From Bacteroidales bacterium (lineage in GTDB: Bacteria > Bacteroidota > Bacteroidia > Bacteroidales > UBA932), in assembly GCA_016281435.1 (NCBI GenBank), contig JAEEIQ010000053.1:1-37452 (forward strand): DNA of 37,452 nt, read 5' to 3'. A model generated the notes under the pieces. That model saw only the letters and a program-made list of their open reading frames with translations, searched no databases and was not told the origin of the DNA. The stretch's first letter is position 1; every line of letters starts with the position of its first letter. This document shows positions 24,560 through 33,140 of this stretch, one piece after another. A program made the translations under genes and the position numbers.

Positions 24560-27500
24560 GCATATACCGTAGCGCAGTCAACCATCCCGTGACCACGGCG
24601 CTGATATTCATAGCGTTCGTGGTCCTCGGCGTGTTTTCCCTGAGCCGCACCAGCATAGCGCAGTTCCCCGAGTTCGACTCCAACGTCATCATGGTGATGT
24701 CCTCGTACCAGGGAGCGAACGCCCAGGATATCGAGACCAACCTGACGAAGGTCCTTGAGAATGCCCTCAACGGCGTCGAGAACCTGAAGAAACTGAACTC
24801 GTCCTCGAAGGAGAACGTTTCCCTGCTGACCTTGCAGTTCGAGTATGGAATAGATATAGAAGAGGCGACCAACAACGTCCGCGACAAGCTGGACATGGTC
24901 AACTCCATCCTGCCGGACGGTGCGGCCAAGCCCGTCATCTTCAAGTTCAGCGCCGACGACATGCCCGTCATGTTCCTGTCCGCCACCGCCAGCGAGAGTC
25001 TGCCCGGCCTGGACAAGATACTCGACGACAAGCTTGCCACCCCTCTGGCCCGTGTCAAGGGCGTCGGGACGGTCTCCATCTCCGGAGCCCCGACCCGCGA
25101 GATCCAGGTCTACTGCGATCCCAACAAGCTGCAGGCTTACGGCTTGAGCGTCAGCACCCTTGCGAGCATCATCGCTGCGGAAAACCGCAACCTCCCTTCC
25201 GGCAACATCGATATCGGTTCGGAAACCTATACCCTCCGTGTCCAGAAAGAGTTCACCGACCCTTCGCAGCTCCTTGACGTCGTGGTCGGCACTTCCGCCG
25301 GAAGGACGGTGTACCTGCGCGACGTCGCCACGGTCCGTGACGGAGGCGAGGAGCGGGAGCAGGAGTCCTACACCAACGGTGTCCGCGCTGCGAGGATAGT
25401 GATCCAGAAGCAGTCCGGGGCCAATACCGTGAACGTCGTCCGGGCGTGCAAGAAGAAGATAGAAGAAGTGAAGAAGACCCTTCCCCAGGACGTCGAAGTG
25501 ACTATCATCGTCGACGGCTCGAGGGAAATCATCAACACAATCAGGACCCTGCTGGAGACCATCCTGATCACCTTCGCGGTGGTCATGCTGGTGGTGTTCC
25601 TCTTCCTCGGGAACTTCACTTCCACGATCATCATCATACTTTCAATCCCTATCGCCCTGCTGGCGTCGCTGATGTATCTCTATGCGACTGGAAGCACCCT
25701 GAACATAGTTTCCATGTCGGCCCTTGCGATTGCGATAGGAATGGTCGTGGATGATGCCATAGTGGTCCTCGAGAACGTCAGTACGCACCTTGCCCGCGGT
25801 GAAAAGCCGAAGGAAGCGGCCGTCCACGGCACTTCCGAGGTCGGAATCTCCGTCATAGCCTCGACGCTGACCATGCTCTGCGTATTCCTGCCCCTGACCA
25901 TGCTCAGCGGTTTCGCCGGCATCATGTTCAAGCAGCTGGGCTGGATCGTGTCCATCATCATGATAGTCTCGACCACTGCGGCCCTGACCCTCGTACCCAT
26001 GCTCTGCTCCCGCTGGCTCAGGCCCGGAGGCAGCCACAGCAAGGTCTACAAGGCCCTGTTCGAGCCGTTCAACCGTTTCATCGCCTGGATCAGCCGCGGC
26101 TACGCCCACGTCATCCGCTGGTGCACCGGACGCAGGACCATCGTGGTGCTGACCTTCATCGCGGCCTTCGCCGCCTCGGTCATCTTCCTCGCTCCGGGCG
26201 TGAAGACGGAATTCTTCCCGCACAGCGACACGGACCGCATCTCGGTCAACATCGAGCTGCCCATGGGCACGGCGCAGAATGTCACCCGTGACTTCAACGA
26301 GCGCCTGACCGCAGAGATCCGGCAGGCCGTTCCCGAGATCCGGGTGCTCAACTCCACCTTCGGCCAGGCCGACTCCGACAACATATTCGCGAGCATGAAC
26401 AGCAACGGGACACACGTCATATCGATGAACATGAACATCGGCACGGCCAGTACCCGTGAACGTACTTCCGCCGAAATCGCCGATGTCGTGCGCGCCGTTG
26501 TCGGACGCTATCCCGAAATCCACCGTGCCATCGTCTCGGAAGGCGGCGGAGGCATGGGAGGTGCATCCACCATCGACCTTGAGATTTACGGCTACTCCTT
26601 CGAGGAGACCGACCGCATCGCGCGGGAACTGCGCGAGAAGCTGCTCGCTTCGCCCTCGTTCACGCAGGTGACCCTCAGCCGTGACGAGTACACTCCGGAG
26701 TTCCAGATGGACTTCGACCGCACGAAACTGGCCCTGAACGGGCTCAATTCAGCCACCGCAGGCGCAGCGTTCAGCGCCGCCATGAGCGGGACCCTGGCCT
26801 CGTTCTACCGTGAGGATGGGGAGGAGTATAACATACGCGTCCGTTACGCTCCCGAGTTCCGCACCAGCATCGAGGACATGGAGAACATAATCGTGACCAA
26901 CCCTGCCGGAAGGGCTGTCCGCATGAAGGAACTTGGCAGCGTCGTCGAGACCCGGGTTCCGCCGACCATCGAGCGCAAGGACCGTGAGAGGCTCATTACC
27001 GTCCGCGGCATAGTCGCGCGCGGCAAGGCCCTTTCCGAAGCCGTGGCGGACACGCAGCAGATTCTCGACTCCACCCCGATGCCTGCCGGGATCACTCCCG
27101 TCATCTCCGGAGACTATGAGGACCAGCAGGAGATGTTCTCCGACATGTTTGTGCTGATCATACTTATTATAATATTGGTGTACATGGTGATGGCCTCGCA
27201 GTTCGAGTCCTTCATGTCCCCGTTTGTCATCATGTTCAGCGTGCCCTTCGCGGCAGTCGGCGTCCTGATCGGACTTGCAGTATCCGGGACGGCGCTCGGC
27301 ATGATGGGCATGGTCGGCGTGATCATCCTGCTCGGCATAGTGGTGAAGAACGGAATCGTGCTGATCGACTATACGATACTCCTGCGCGAAAGGGGAGTGA
27401 ACGTCCGTGACGCTTCCGTGACCGCAGCGCGCAGCCGCCTGAGGCCCATCCTCATGACGACCCTTACCACCGTGCTCGGAATGCTGCCCATGGCCCTCGG

Positions 27501-27663
27501 GACCGGCGAAGGAGCCGAACTGTGGCGTTCGCTTGGAATGGTGGTCTGCTGGGGTCTTTCTGTTTCGACACTTGTCACCCTGGTGCTGATCCCGACCCTG
27601 TACTGCTCCTTCTCGGGCATGCAGGCGAAGGCGGCGCTCAAAAAGAAAAGGAGGGAAAAATGA
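24556..27663 (+). CDS. RND-family inner-membrane efflux pump (AcrB/HAE1-like)
   Basis: This 1035-residue pump overlaps the adaptor by 4 bp (ATGA). It shows the RND layout: a first helix (TTALIFIAFVVLGVFSL), a large periplasmic loop, helices 2-6, a second periplasmic loop and helices 8-12. The proton-relay residues are all present: D399 and D400 in helix 4 (GMVVDDAIVVLEN) and K931 in helix 10 (GIVVKNGIVLIDY). VSRTSIAQFPEF-type and DRISVNIELPMGTAQN segments are typical of the hydrophobe/amphiphile (HAE) branch. It should be an active proton-driven exporter of drugs, bile-type amphiphiles or fatty compounds; the actual substrate cannot be read. A small PII-like gene is coupled to its 3' end. Confidence 0.95.
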   Translation: MSIYRSAVNHPVTTALIFIAFVVLGVFSLSRTSIAQFPEFDSNVIMVMSSYQGANAQDIETNLTKVLENALNGVENLKKLNSSSKENVSLLTLQFEYGIDIEEATNNVRDKLDMVNSILPDGAAKPVIFKFSADDMPVMFLSATASESLPGLDKILDDKLATPLARVKGVGTVSISGAPTREIQVYCDPNKLQAYGLSVSTLASIIAAENRNLPSGNIDIGSETYTLRVQKEFTDPSQLLDVVVGTSAGRTVYLRDVATVRDGGEEREQESYTNGVRAARIVIQKQSGANTVNVVRACKKKIEEVKKTLPQDVEVTIIVDGSREIINTIRTLLETILITFAVVMLVVFLFLGNFTSTIIIILSIPIALLASLMYLYATGSTLNIVSMSALAIAIGMVVDDAIVVLENVSTHLARGEKPKEAAVHGTSEVGISVIASTLTMLCVFLPLTMLSGFAGIMFKQLGWIVSIIMIVSTTAALTLVPMLCSRWLRPGGSHSKVYKALFEPFNRFIAWISRGYAHVIRWCTGRRTIVVLTFIAAFAASVIFLAPGVKTEFFPHSDTDRISVNIELPMGTAQNVTRDFNERLTAEIRQAVPEIRVLNSTFGQADSDNIFASMNSNGTHVISMNMNIGTASTRERTSAEIADVVRAVVGRYPEIHRAIVSEGGGGMGGASTIDLEIYGYSFEETDRIARELREKLLASPSFTQVTLSRDEYTPEFQMDFDRTKLALNGLNSATAGAAFSAAMSGTLASFYREDGEEYNIRVRYAPEFRTSIEDMENIIVTNPAGRAVRMKELGSVVETRVPPTIERKDRERLITVRGIVARGKALSEAVADTQQILDSTPMPAGITPVISGDYEDQQEMFSDMFVLIILIIILVYMVMASQFESFMSPFVIMFSVPFAAVGVLIGLAVSGTALGMMGMVGVIILLGIVVKNGIVLIDYTILLRERGVNVRDASVTAARSRLRPILMTTLTTVLGMLPMALGTGEGAELWRSLGMVVCWGLSVSTLVTLVLIPTLYCSFSGMQAKAALKKKRREK

Positions 27664-27953
27664 AAGCCGTGTTCATCGCCTATAACCAGGCGTACAACGA
27701 AGAGATAGTCGAACTGCTCGAAAAGCACCGCCAGAGGGGTTTCACCCGCTGGACGGACATCCAGGGCAAGGGAGGATTCAACGGGATCCCGCATATGGGC
27801 AGCCACGCGTGGCCCGAGCAGAACCATGCCATCCTGACCGTCACGGAGGATGAGAAAGTGCAGCCCCTGCTCGCCGACCTGAAATCGCGGGACGAGTCCG
27901 CTCCGGACCTGGGGCTCAGGGCGTTCGTTTGGAATATTGATTTATTTTATTAA
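27660..27953 (+). CDS. PG0541-type transporter-associated protein, PII-like
   Basis: This 97-residue protein starts at an ATGA overlap with the RND pump. Its N-terminus (MKAVFIAYNQAYNEEIVELLEKHRQRGFTRW), a Gly/His-rich loop at about residues 36-54 (GKGGFNGIPHMGSHAW), and the segment AILTVTEDEKVQPLLADL follow the beta-alpha-beta, T-loop, beta-alpha-beta order of PII signalling proteins, with the loop where PII has its T-loop. It resembles the small PG0541-type proteins encoded behind Bacteroidota RND pumps. PII proteins sense nucleotides and control membrane transporters, so I infer that it regulates or senses the state of this pump; no effector is known. Its stop codon TAA is also the start of the thioredoxin -7 element. 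Confidence 0.8.
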   Translation: MKAVFIAYNQAYNEEIVELLEKHRQRGFTRWTDIQGKGGFNGIPHMGSHAWPEQNHAILTVTEDEKVQPLLADLKSRDESAPDLGLRAFVWNIDLFY

Positions 27954-27958
27954 TTTTG
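27928..27958 (+). promoter_or_regulatory. Promoter of thioredoxin, inside the end of the PII-like gene
   Basis: TTTG (27928-27931), a 19-bp spacer and TAATTTTG (27951-27958) form the best consensus promoter in the window. The -33 is within the PII-like coding sequence and the -7 begins with its TAA stop codon. Predicted start about 27962; the thioredoxin ATG is at 27965. Confidence 0.85.
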
Positions 27959-27964
27959 CCGAAT

Positions 27965-28279
27965 ATGGAAAAGATTGTAACCGAAGGGAATATTGCTGAG
28001 ATCCTTGCATCTGAGCAGCCTGTAATGATTGATTTCTGGGCCACATGGTGCGGCCCTTGCCGCGCCCTCGCCCCCACGGTCGAGGAGATTGCTGAAGAGT
28101 TCGACGGAAAAGCCGTCGTCGCCAAATGCAACGTTGACGATTGCGAAAGCATCTCTATGTCGTATGGAATCCGCAACATACCGACTCTGCTGTTCTTCAA
28201 GGGCGGCCAGGTGGTCGACAGGAGCGTCGGAGTCGTGCCCAAGGCGGATATAGAAATGAAGCTTAAAAACCTTTTATAA
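27965..28279 (+). CDS. trxA: Thioredoxin
   Basis: The ATG at 27965 (MEKIVTEGN) is used rather than an in-frame TTG at 27956, which lies in the promoter; 104 residues. The active site WCGPC has C29 and C32 within DFWATWCGPCRALAPTVEE. Later come KCNVDD, the conserved cis-Pro loop GIRNIPTLLFFKGG and a C-terminal helix, so the single-domain thioredoxin fold is complete. There is no signal peptide, so it is a cytoplasmic disulfide reductase. It leads a long operon and is separated from the next gene by no bases. Confidence 0.95.
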   Translation: MEKIVTEGNIAEILASEQPVMIDFWATWCGPCRALAPTVEEIAEEFDGKAVVAKCNVDDCESISMSYGIRNIPTLLFFKGGQVVDRSVGVVPKADIEMKLKNLL

Positions 28280-28987
28280 ATGAAAAAGCTTTTGACAGTG
28301 CTCGCGGCTTTGGTTATTGCCGCCAGCGCACATGCCCAGTTCGGTATCATCGCAGGTGTGACTTCCCCCAGCCAGGATCTCAAGACCGCGTATGAGAATT
28401 ACAGCGCCATTGACCAGTACCATGCCGGTATCACCGTCAAGATTCCTCTCTTCCTCGGCCTGGCCATCCAGCCGTCCATCATGTATAGCGTTCAGGGCAC
28501 TCCCATCAAGGATATCGCATCGGGCAGCAGCTCCGAAAGCGGGTCCGGCGATGGAAGCGGTTCCGAGACCGGAGAGAGCGAGGGTAACGGCGAATTCGCG
28601 ATAGCGAAGAACGGCTATATCCAGGTCCCCGTCCAGCTCCAGTGGGGCATCGATGTCGGCGGTGTAGCCCGCGTGTATGCTTTCGCAGAGCCTTATGTCG
28701 GCTACAGGGTTGACGAGACCACCTTCAAGTTCGAAGAGGGCGAGACCCCCGAGAAGAAGGACTGGGACTTCCAGAACCGTCTCAACTACGGTGTCGGCGC
28801 CGGTCTCGGTGTCGAGGTCCTGAAGCACATCCAGCTCAGTGCCCGTTACGTTTGGAACATGGGACAGCTTCTCGATGAGAACGGAAAGGTCACGGTCAAT
28901 GGCAGTGAAGCCGTCGAGACCGTGAAGACCGGACTCAAGGAAGGCTCCAACAACGGTATCAAGGTTTCCCTCGCATTCCTCTTCTAA
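28280..28987 (+). CDS. Outer-membrane beta-barrel protein (porin-family, OmpW/PorT-like size)
   Basis: A 235-residue protein with a signal peptide (MKKLLTVLAALVIAASAHAQ, cleavage after AHAQ). The mature chain is a series of amphipathic strands typical of the OMP_b-brl family (FGIIAGVTSP, YHAGITVKIPLFLGLAIQPSIMYS, YIQVPVQLQWGI, VYAFAEPYVGYRV, YGVGAGLGVEVL, IQLSARYVWNMG), with a C-terminal strand ending in Phe (SLAFLF) for barrel assembly. An acidic/Ser/Gly-rich low-complexity loop (about residues 80-105) probably lies outside the cell. The role is unknown. Its ATG follows the thioredoxin TAA directly. Confidence 0.85.
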   Translation: MKKLLTVLAALVIAASAHAQFGIIAGVTSPSQDLKTAYENYSAIDQYHAGITVKIPLFLGLAIQPSIMYSVQGTPIKDIASGSSSESGSGDGSGSETGESEGNGEFAIAKNGYIQVPVQLQWGIDVGGVARVYAFAEPYVGYRVDETTFKFEEGETPEKKDWDFQNRLNYGVGAGLGVEVLKHIQLSARYVWNMGQLLDENGKVTVNGSEAVETVKTGLKEGSNNGIKVSLAFLF

Positions 28988-28993
28988 AAAGGG

Positions 28994-29524
28994 ATGAACG
29001 AAAAGAAGGCGGTCATTTTTTGCTCCGCCAGCGGGAAAATAGACCCACGTTACAATCAAGCTGCACGGGATGTAGTCCGTGTGGCTTGTTTGTATGGGTA
29101 CACGCTGGTTTCCGGCGGAACGGTCAAGGGCACGATGGGTGTCGTCTCGGATGAGGCGGCTGCGGCCGGAGGCCGGCACATCGGCATCCTGCCCCGTTTC
29201 ATGGCCGGCCTTGAGCATCCGGCCCTGACGGAAACGGTCTGGACGGACACGATGTCGGAAAGGAAGGAGCTGATGCGGCGTGGCGTCAGTCTCGCCATAG
29301 CCCTTCCAGGAGGCATAGGGACGCTCGACGAGCTGATCGAGACGCTTGTGCTCGTGAAGCTGGGCCGCCTGCGCGCGACGGTCGTCGCTTATGACGTGGA
29401 TGGGTTCTGGCAGCCTCTGAAGGCCCTTCTTGACCATTTTGTCGCGGAAGGGATGCTGGAGCCGGGCGACAGGGAGCTGATACATTTTCCAGGCAGCGTG
29501 GAAGAATTGAAAGAACTCTTGTAA
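28994..29524 (+). CDS. LOG/TIGR00730 family Rossmann-fold protein
   Basis: A 176-residue protein with the LOG family hallmarks: VIFCSASGKIDPRY near the N-terminus, SGGTVKGTMGVVSDEA in place of the usual GGGxxGLMG motif, the substrate motif MSERKELM, and the catalytic PGGIGTLDELIETL (about residues 99-112). Members are cytokinin-activating-type nucleotide 5'-monophosphate phosphoribohydrolases; in bacteria they hydrolyse AMP or related nucleotides, and the role is mostly unknown. Its replacement of GGG by SGG in the first motif is a small deviation. It sits in the thioredoxin-led operon, 6 nt after the barrel gene and 4 nt before the prenyl synthase. Confidence 0.88.
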   Translation: MNEKKAVIFCSASGKIDPRYNQAARDVVRVACLYGYTLVSGGTVKGTMGVVSDEAAAAGGRHIGILPRFMAGLEHPALTETVWTDTMSERKELMRRGVSLAIALPGGIGTLDELIETLVLVKLGRLRATVVAYDVDGFWQPLKALLDHFVAEGMLEPGDRELIHFPGSVEELKELL

Positions 29525-29528
29525 AAGA

Positions 29529-30503
29529 ATGGACAGGACATCCGTGATAAGGCATCTTGGGGACGCTTGGGAGCAGACGATGGCTCTCATCCGCAGCGCC
29601 CTCGGGACTGACATAGAGTTGCTGCGCACCACCAACGAGGCCATACTTGCCCATGGAGGAAAGCAGCTCAGGCCGATGCTGAGCCTTCTTGTGGCCCGCG
29701 CCTGCGGCGGAGGAAGGACGACGGAGGAGAGCGTGCGTTATGCCGCCGCCTCCGAAATCCTGCACAACGCCACCCTTATCCACGACGATGTCGCAGACTG
29801 CAGCGACCGCCGCAGGGGCTATCCCACCGCTGCGTCCCTCTTGGGCCCTTCCGCCGCAGTCCTGCTCGGGGATTTCTGGCTTGCCCGCGCCGTAATGACC
29901 ATCATGGCCGGAGGGATACGCGAGGAGGCCTTGAGGATCTTCTCAAAGACGCTTTCCGACCTCTCGGAAGGAGAGATGCTCCAACTCGAGAAGGCGGACC
30001 ACGCCGATACTACGGAAGAAGATTATTACCGTATCGTCTATTGCAAGACGGCGTCTCTTTTCGAAGCCGCCTGCACGACCGGAGCCATGTCCGTGGATGC
30101 CCCTGCCGCTTATCTGGAGGCCGCGCGTGAGTATGCCGTCGCCCTCGGGATCGCGTTCCAGATCAAGGATGACATACTCGACTATGCCGGGAAGGAAGAG
30201 GTCGGAAAGCCCCTCGGGGCGGACCTACGGGAGCAGAAGATAACCCTGCCCTTGCTCGGAGCCCTCCGCTCCGCCCCCGGCGCGGAAAAGATCAGGGACA
30301 TGGTCCGCGCTTTGCCCGAGAATCCGGGCAATCTGGAAACGATACGTAGTTTCGTATTCGAAAACGGCGGGGTGGAATATGCCTATGCATGCCTCGACAG
30401 ACAGGTGGACAAGGCCCTTGCGGCCCTGGAGTGCCTGCCCCCGTCGAAGGATAGGGACCTGCTGTCCGAAATAGCCGTTTACAATTCATCGAGGACAAAA
30501 TGA
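29529..30503 (+). CDS. Polyprenyl diphosphate synthase (octaprenyl-type)
   Basis: A 324-residue all-helical trans-prenyltransferase. The first Asp-rich motif is HDDVADCSDRRRG with D86, D87 and D90. GGKQLRPM (43-50) supplies the diphosphate-binding Lys and Arg, and the second Asp-rich motif is FQIKDDILDYAG at about 208-219. The residues before the first motif (ATLIH) are small rather than aromatic, as in long-chain (C40-class) enzymes. It probably makes the side chain of menaquinone, though chain length is an inference. Its stop overlaps the holB start by 4 bp. Confidence 0.9.
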   Translation: MDRTSVIRHLGDAWEQTMALIRSALGTDIELLRTTNEAILAHGGKQLRPMLSLLVARACGGGRTTEESVRYAAASEILHNATLIHDDVADCSDRRRGYPTAASLLGPSAAVLLGDFWLARAVMTIMAGGIREEALRIFSKTLSDLSEGEMLQLEKADHADTTEEDYYRIVYCKTASLFEAACTTGAMSVDAPAAYLEAAREYAVALGIAFQIKDDILDYAGKEEVGKPLGADLREQKITLPLLGALRSAPGAEKIRDMVRALPENPGNLETIRSFVFENGGVEYAYACLDRQVDKALAALECLPPSKDRDLLSEIAVYNSSRTK

Positions 30504-31516
30504 GATTTTCCCAAATACAGGGTGCGGACGAGGTGAAGCAGGCTCTTGCCGGAATGGTCGATTCCGGAAAGGTGCCGCATGCGCTGATGTTCCATGAGGA
30601 TGACGGCGGGGGCGGAGTGTCCTTTGCCCTTGCCTTCCTGCAGTATCTGATGTGCCACTCGAAGTCGGAAGGGGACTCCTGCGGGGCCTGCCCTTCATGC
30701 AACAAGATTTCGAAAATGATACATCCGGACCTGCATTTCCTTTTCCCTGTGACGGGAGGTACGACAGTTGCCGATTACCTGCCGGAGTGGAGGAAACTGG
30801 TGTCGGAGACTCCTTCCTTCACCCGTCCCCTGATGGAAGAAGCCCTCGGGATGGAAGGGAAATCGCCCCTGATCGCAGTCCCGCAGGTCAAGGTCCTTCT
30901 CGACGCCCTTTCCCTGAGCGCCCTTGAAGGAGGATACCGCTGCGTCCTTATCTACCTTCCCGAGTCGCTCAATGCCGAAGCGGGGAACAGGCTGCTGAAA
31001 CTCATCGAGGAGCCGCCGGCAATGACGCAGTTCGTGCTCGTCACGCATGCTCCGGAGAAGGTCCTTCCGACGATAAGGTCCCGCTGCCAGCTCATTCGCC
31101 TGCTTCCTCTGCGCTTCCCCGGTGCCGCTGAACGGGATGCGGCCGCGTCCGAGGATGAGAACGAAGAGATCATGGACTCGCTCATGGAGGCCCTTCTGTC
31201 GAAGGACCTGCTGAAGGCGCTCAGGGCCGGTGAAGATATTGCGGGCCTGCCGTCCCGTGAAAGACAGAAAGGTTTTTGTATATTTGCATCGGAGATTTTC
31301 CGCAATCTGTTCCTTATCCAGCAAGGGATGGAAAAGCTTGCGGGGGCGTCCCCGGAGAAAATGGAAAAATACTCCGGGTGGGCCCGGAGGTGTCGTAAGA
31401 CCTTCCCGAGAAAGGGACTTGAGGCTGTCAGCCGCTCGGCCAGGCTCGTGGAGAGGAACGTCGCCCCGAAGATTATCTTCACCGACCTGGTGGACAGATT
31501 GTTCCTGTCCGTCTAA
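30500..31516 (+). CDS. holB: DNA polymerase III delta-prime-like clamp-loader subunit
   Basis: A 338-residue protein with the clamp-loader pattern. An N-terminal FSQIQGADEVKQAL segment is followed by a P-loop position that has lost the GKT motif (MFHEDDGGGGVSFALAF), as expected for the non-ATP-binding delta-prime subunit. A zinc-type Cys cluster (SCGACPSC) follows, then KLIEEPPAMTQFVLVTHAPEKVLPTIRSRCQ, which contains the SRC motif that supplies the arginine finger. It loads the beta clamp together with tau/gamma and delta. The ATGA overlap with the prenyl synthase shows coupling. It is somewhat longer than a minimal delta-prime in its C-terminal collar domain. Confidence 0.9.
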   Translation: MRFSQIQGADEVKQALAGMVDSGKVPHALMFHEDDGGGGVSFALAFLQYLMCHSKSEGDSCGACPSCNKISKMIHPDLHFLFPVTGGTTVADYLPEWRKLVSETPSFTRPLMEEALGMEGKSPLIAVPQVKVLLDALSLSALEGGYRCVLIYLPESLNAEAGNRLLKLIEEPPAMTQFVLVTHAPEKVLPTIRSRCQLIRLLPLRFPGAAERDAAASEDENEEIMDSLMEALLSKDLLKALRAGEDIAGLPSRERQKGFCIFASEIFRNLFLIQQGMEKLAGASPEKMEKYSGWARRCRKTFPRKGLEAVSRSARLVERNVAPKIIFTDLVDRLFLSV

Positions 31517-31527
31517 AAGTTTGAGCA

Positions 31528-32688
31528 ATGGAGAATATCGAAACAAAGCAATACGACTGCAACCGCGGTTGCGTGACAGTCCGGGATCCGAAGACTTCCG
31601 AACCGGGGTGCACCTACCGTGAGGGCTGCTGCAAGCTGAACTCTTACAACTGGCTGAAAGAGGCTTCCGACGGGTCTTTCAAGGACATCTTCGAAGTCCG
31701 TTTCAAGAATACGCGCAAGGGCTTTTACCGTAATGATTCCGGCCAGAGCGTCAAGGTGGGTGACATGGTCGTCGTCGAGGCGACTAACGGCCATGACCTC
31801 GGCATCGTCACCCTCGAAGGCCCGACCGTAGGACGCCAGATGAAGGCACGCGGCGTCGACCCGCAGACCGCGGAGTTTAAGAAAATATACCGCCGTGCCC
31901 GTGAGAATGACATAGAACGCTGGCTCGAAGCCGTTTCGAGGGAGCAGGAGACCATGATCAAATCCCGCCAGATAGCGGCCGAGATGGGCCTGGAGATGAA
32001 AATCGGGGACGTGGAGTTCCAGGGCGACGGGACCAAGGCCATATTCTACTATATCGCCGACGGACGCGTGGACTTCCGCCAGCTGATCAAGGTATTCGCC
32101 GAAGAATTCCGCATCAGGATAGAAATGAAGCAGATCGGTGCGCGGCAGGAAGCCGGCCTCATCGGGGGCATCGGGGTCTGCGGCCGCGAGCTTTGCTGCG
32201 CGAACCATATCACCAATTTCCTCAGCATCACTACTGCTGCCGCCCGCTGCCAGGACCTTTCCCTGAATCCGCAGAAACTCGCGGGGCAGTGCGGCAAGCT
32301 CAAATGCTGCCTCAATTATGAGGTTGCGACCTACCAGGACGCCCAGAGCCGCATCCCGAAGGTGGTTGAGCCCCTCGAATTCGAGGACGGCCAGGCGTGG
32401 CTCCGCAAGACGGACATATTGAAGGAAGTGATGTATTTCTCGTACGACAAGACCTCCGATGCCGAACTCTTCGCGCTGGATGCCTGCGAGGTCCGGGAAA
32501 TCATCAAGATGAACCGCAACGGCGTGAAGCCCGAGTCCCTGAAGACGGAGCCGGAACCTTCCGCGCCTGAGTTCGTCAGCGCCGTCGGCGACGACAGCAT
32601 CTCCCGCTTCGACGCTCCCAGACGCAGACGTTCCCGCGGCCGCCAGAGAAAGGGCCGCCCCGGCCAGGATAAAAATTCCCAGAAATGA
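31528..32688 (+). CDS. ricT: RicT/YaaT (PSP1 domain) protein
   Basis: A 386-residue protein with a central PSP1 domain (DFRQLIKVFAEEFRIRIEMKQIGARQEAGLIGGIG) and clusters of Cys residues (VCGRELCC, QCGKLKCCLNYE) that ligate iron-sulfur clusters in the Bacillus RicAFT complex. The N-terminus is also Cys-rich (CTYREGCCKL), and the C-terminal 50 residues form a basic, low-complexity tail (RRRRSRGRQRKGRPG). In Firmicutes RicT helps in RNA processing. In Bacteroidota its neighbour is usually gldH, as here. It overlaps gldH by 4 bp (ATGA). Confidence 0.9.
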   Translation: MENIETKQYDCNRGCVTVRDPKTSEPGCTYREGCCKLNSYNWLKEASDGSFKDIFEVRFKNTRKGFYRNDSGQSVKVGDMVVVEATNGHDLGIVTLEGPTVGRQMKARGVDPQTAEFKKIYRRARENDIERWLEAVSREQETMIKSRQIAAEMGLEMKIGDVEFQGDGTKAIFYYIADGRVDFRQLIKVFAEEFRIRIEMKQIGARQEAGLIGGIGVCGRELCCANHITNFLSITTAAARCQDLSLNPQKLAGQCGKLKCCLNYEVATYQDAQSRIPKVVEPLEFEDGQAWLRKTDILKEVMYFSYDKTSDAELFALDACEVREIIKMNRNGVKPESLKTEPEPSAPEFVSAVGDDSISRFDAPRRRRSRGRQRKGRPGQDKNSQK

Positions 32689-33140
32689 TGCGCGTCCCTG
32701 TGGCGGTCACGTTTCTTCTGGCGCTGCTTCTGTGCCTTGGATGCAGCCGCCCCGTCAGGGTCGAAGGGTTCATCCGCGCCCAGGATGCGCCGGGAGGAGT
32801 CTATCATTTCGACGTCGACCTCCAGGACAGCCTGGCCGTCTATGACATCAAGCTGTTTTCCCGCGTGGAGTCCGTTTTCAAGCACCTTCCAGGGATGATG
32901 AACGTGCCCCTTTCCATCGTCTGGACGGCTCCTTCCGGCCAGCAATACTCAGAAGACGTATGGATGACGCTCCTGCGGCCTTCCGAGTCGCCGTTCCTTC
33001 TTGAAACGGAGCAGTATTACCGCCGTGCCCTGGTGCCTTCCGAGTATGGAAAATGGACCGTTGATGTACGTGTTACGGATTCTCCCAAAGGCTTTAGCGG
33101 TCTCGGACTCATAAGCATAAGGCGCGATGGGACACGATAA
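32685..33140 (+). CDS. gldH: GldH-family lipoprotein
   Basis: A 151-residue lipoprotein with signal peptide and lipobox (LLLCLGC, Cys at about residue 20). The mature domain is a beta-sandwich type with GGVYHFDVDLQDSLAVYDIKLFSR, MNVPLSIVWTAPSG and GKWTVDVRVTDSPKGFSGLGLISI, characteristic of GldH. In gliding flavobacteria GldH is needed for motility and type IX secretion, but it is retained in many non-gliding Bacteroidales where its role is unclear. The start could be 32685 (MM) or 32688; the former overlaps the ricT stop. Its end overlaps trmB by 14 bp. Confidence 0.85.
   Translation: MMRVPVAVTFLLALLLCLGCSRPVRVEGFIRAQDAPGGVYHFDVDLQDSLAVYDIKLFSRVESVFKHLPGMMNVPLSIVWTAPSGQQYSEDVWMTLLRPSESPFLLETEQYYRRALVPSEYGKWTVDVRVTDSPKGFSGLGLISIRRDGTR

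Noticed and set aside
30500..30640. Loss of the P-loop in the holB product as a sign of a broken gene
   Set aside because: The delta-prime subunit normally lacks a working P-loop, and the SRC motif and the rest of the protein are intact.
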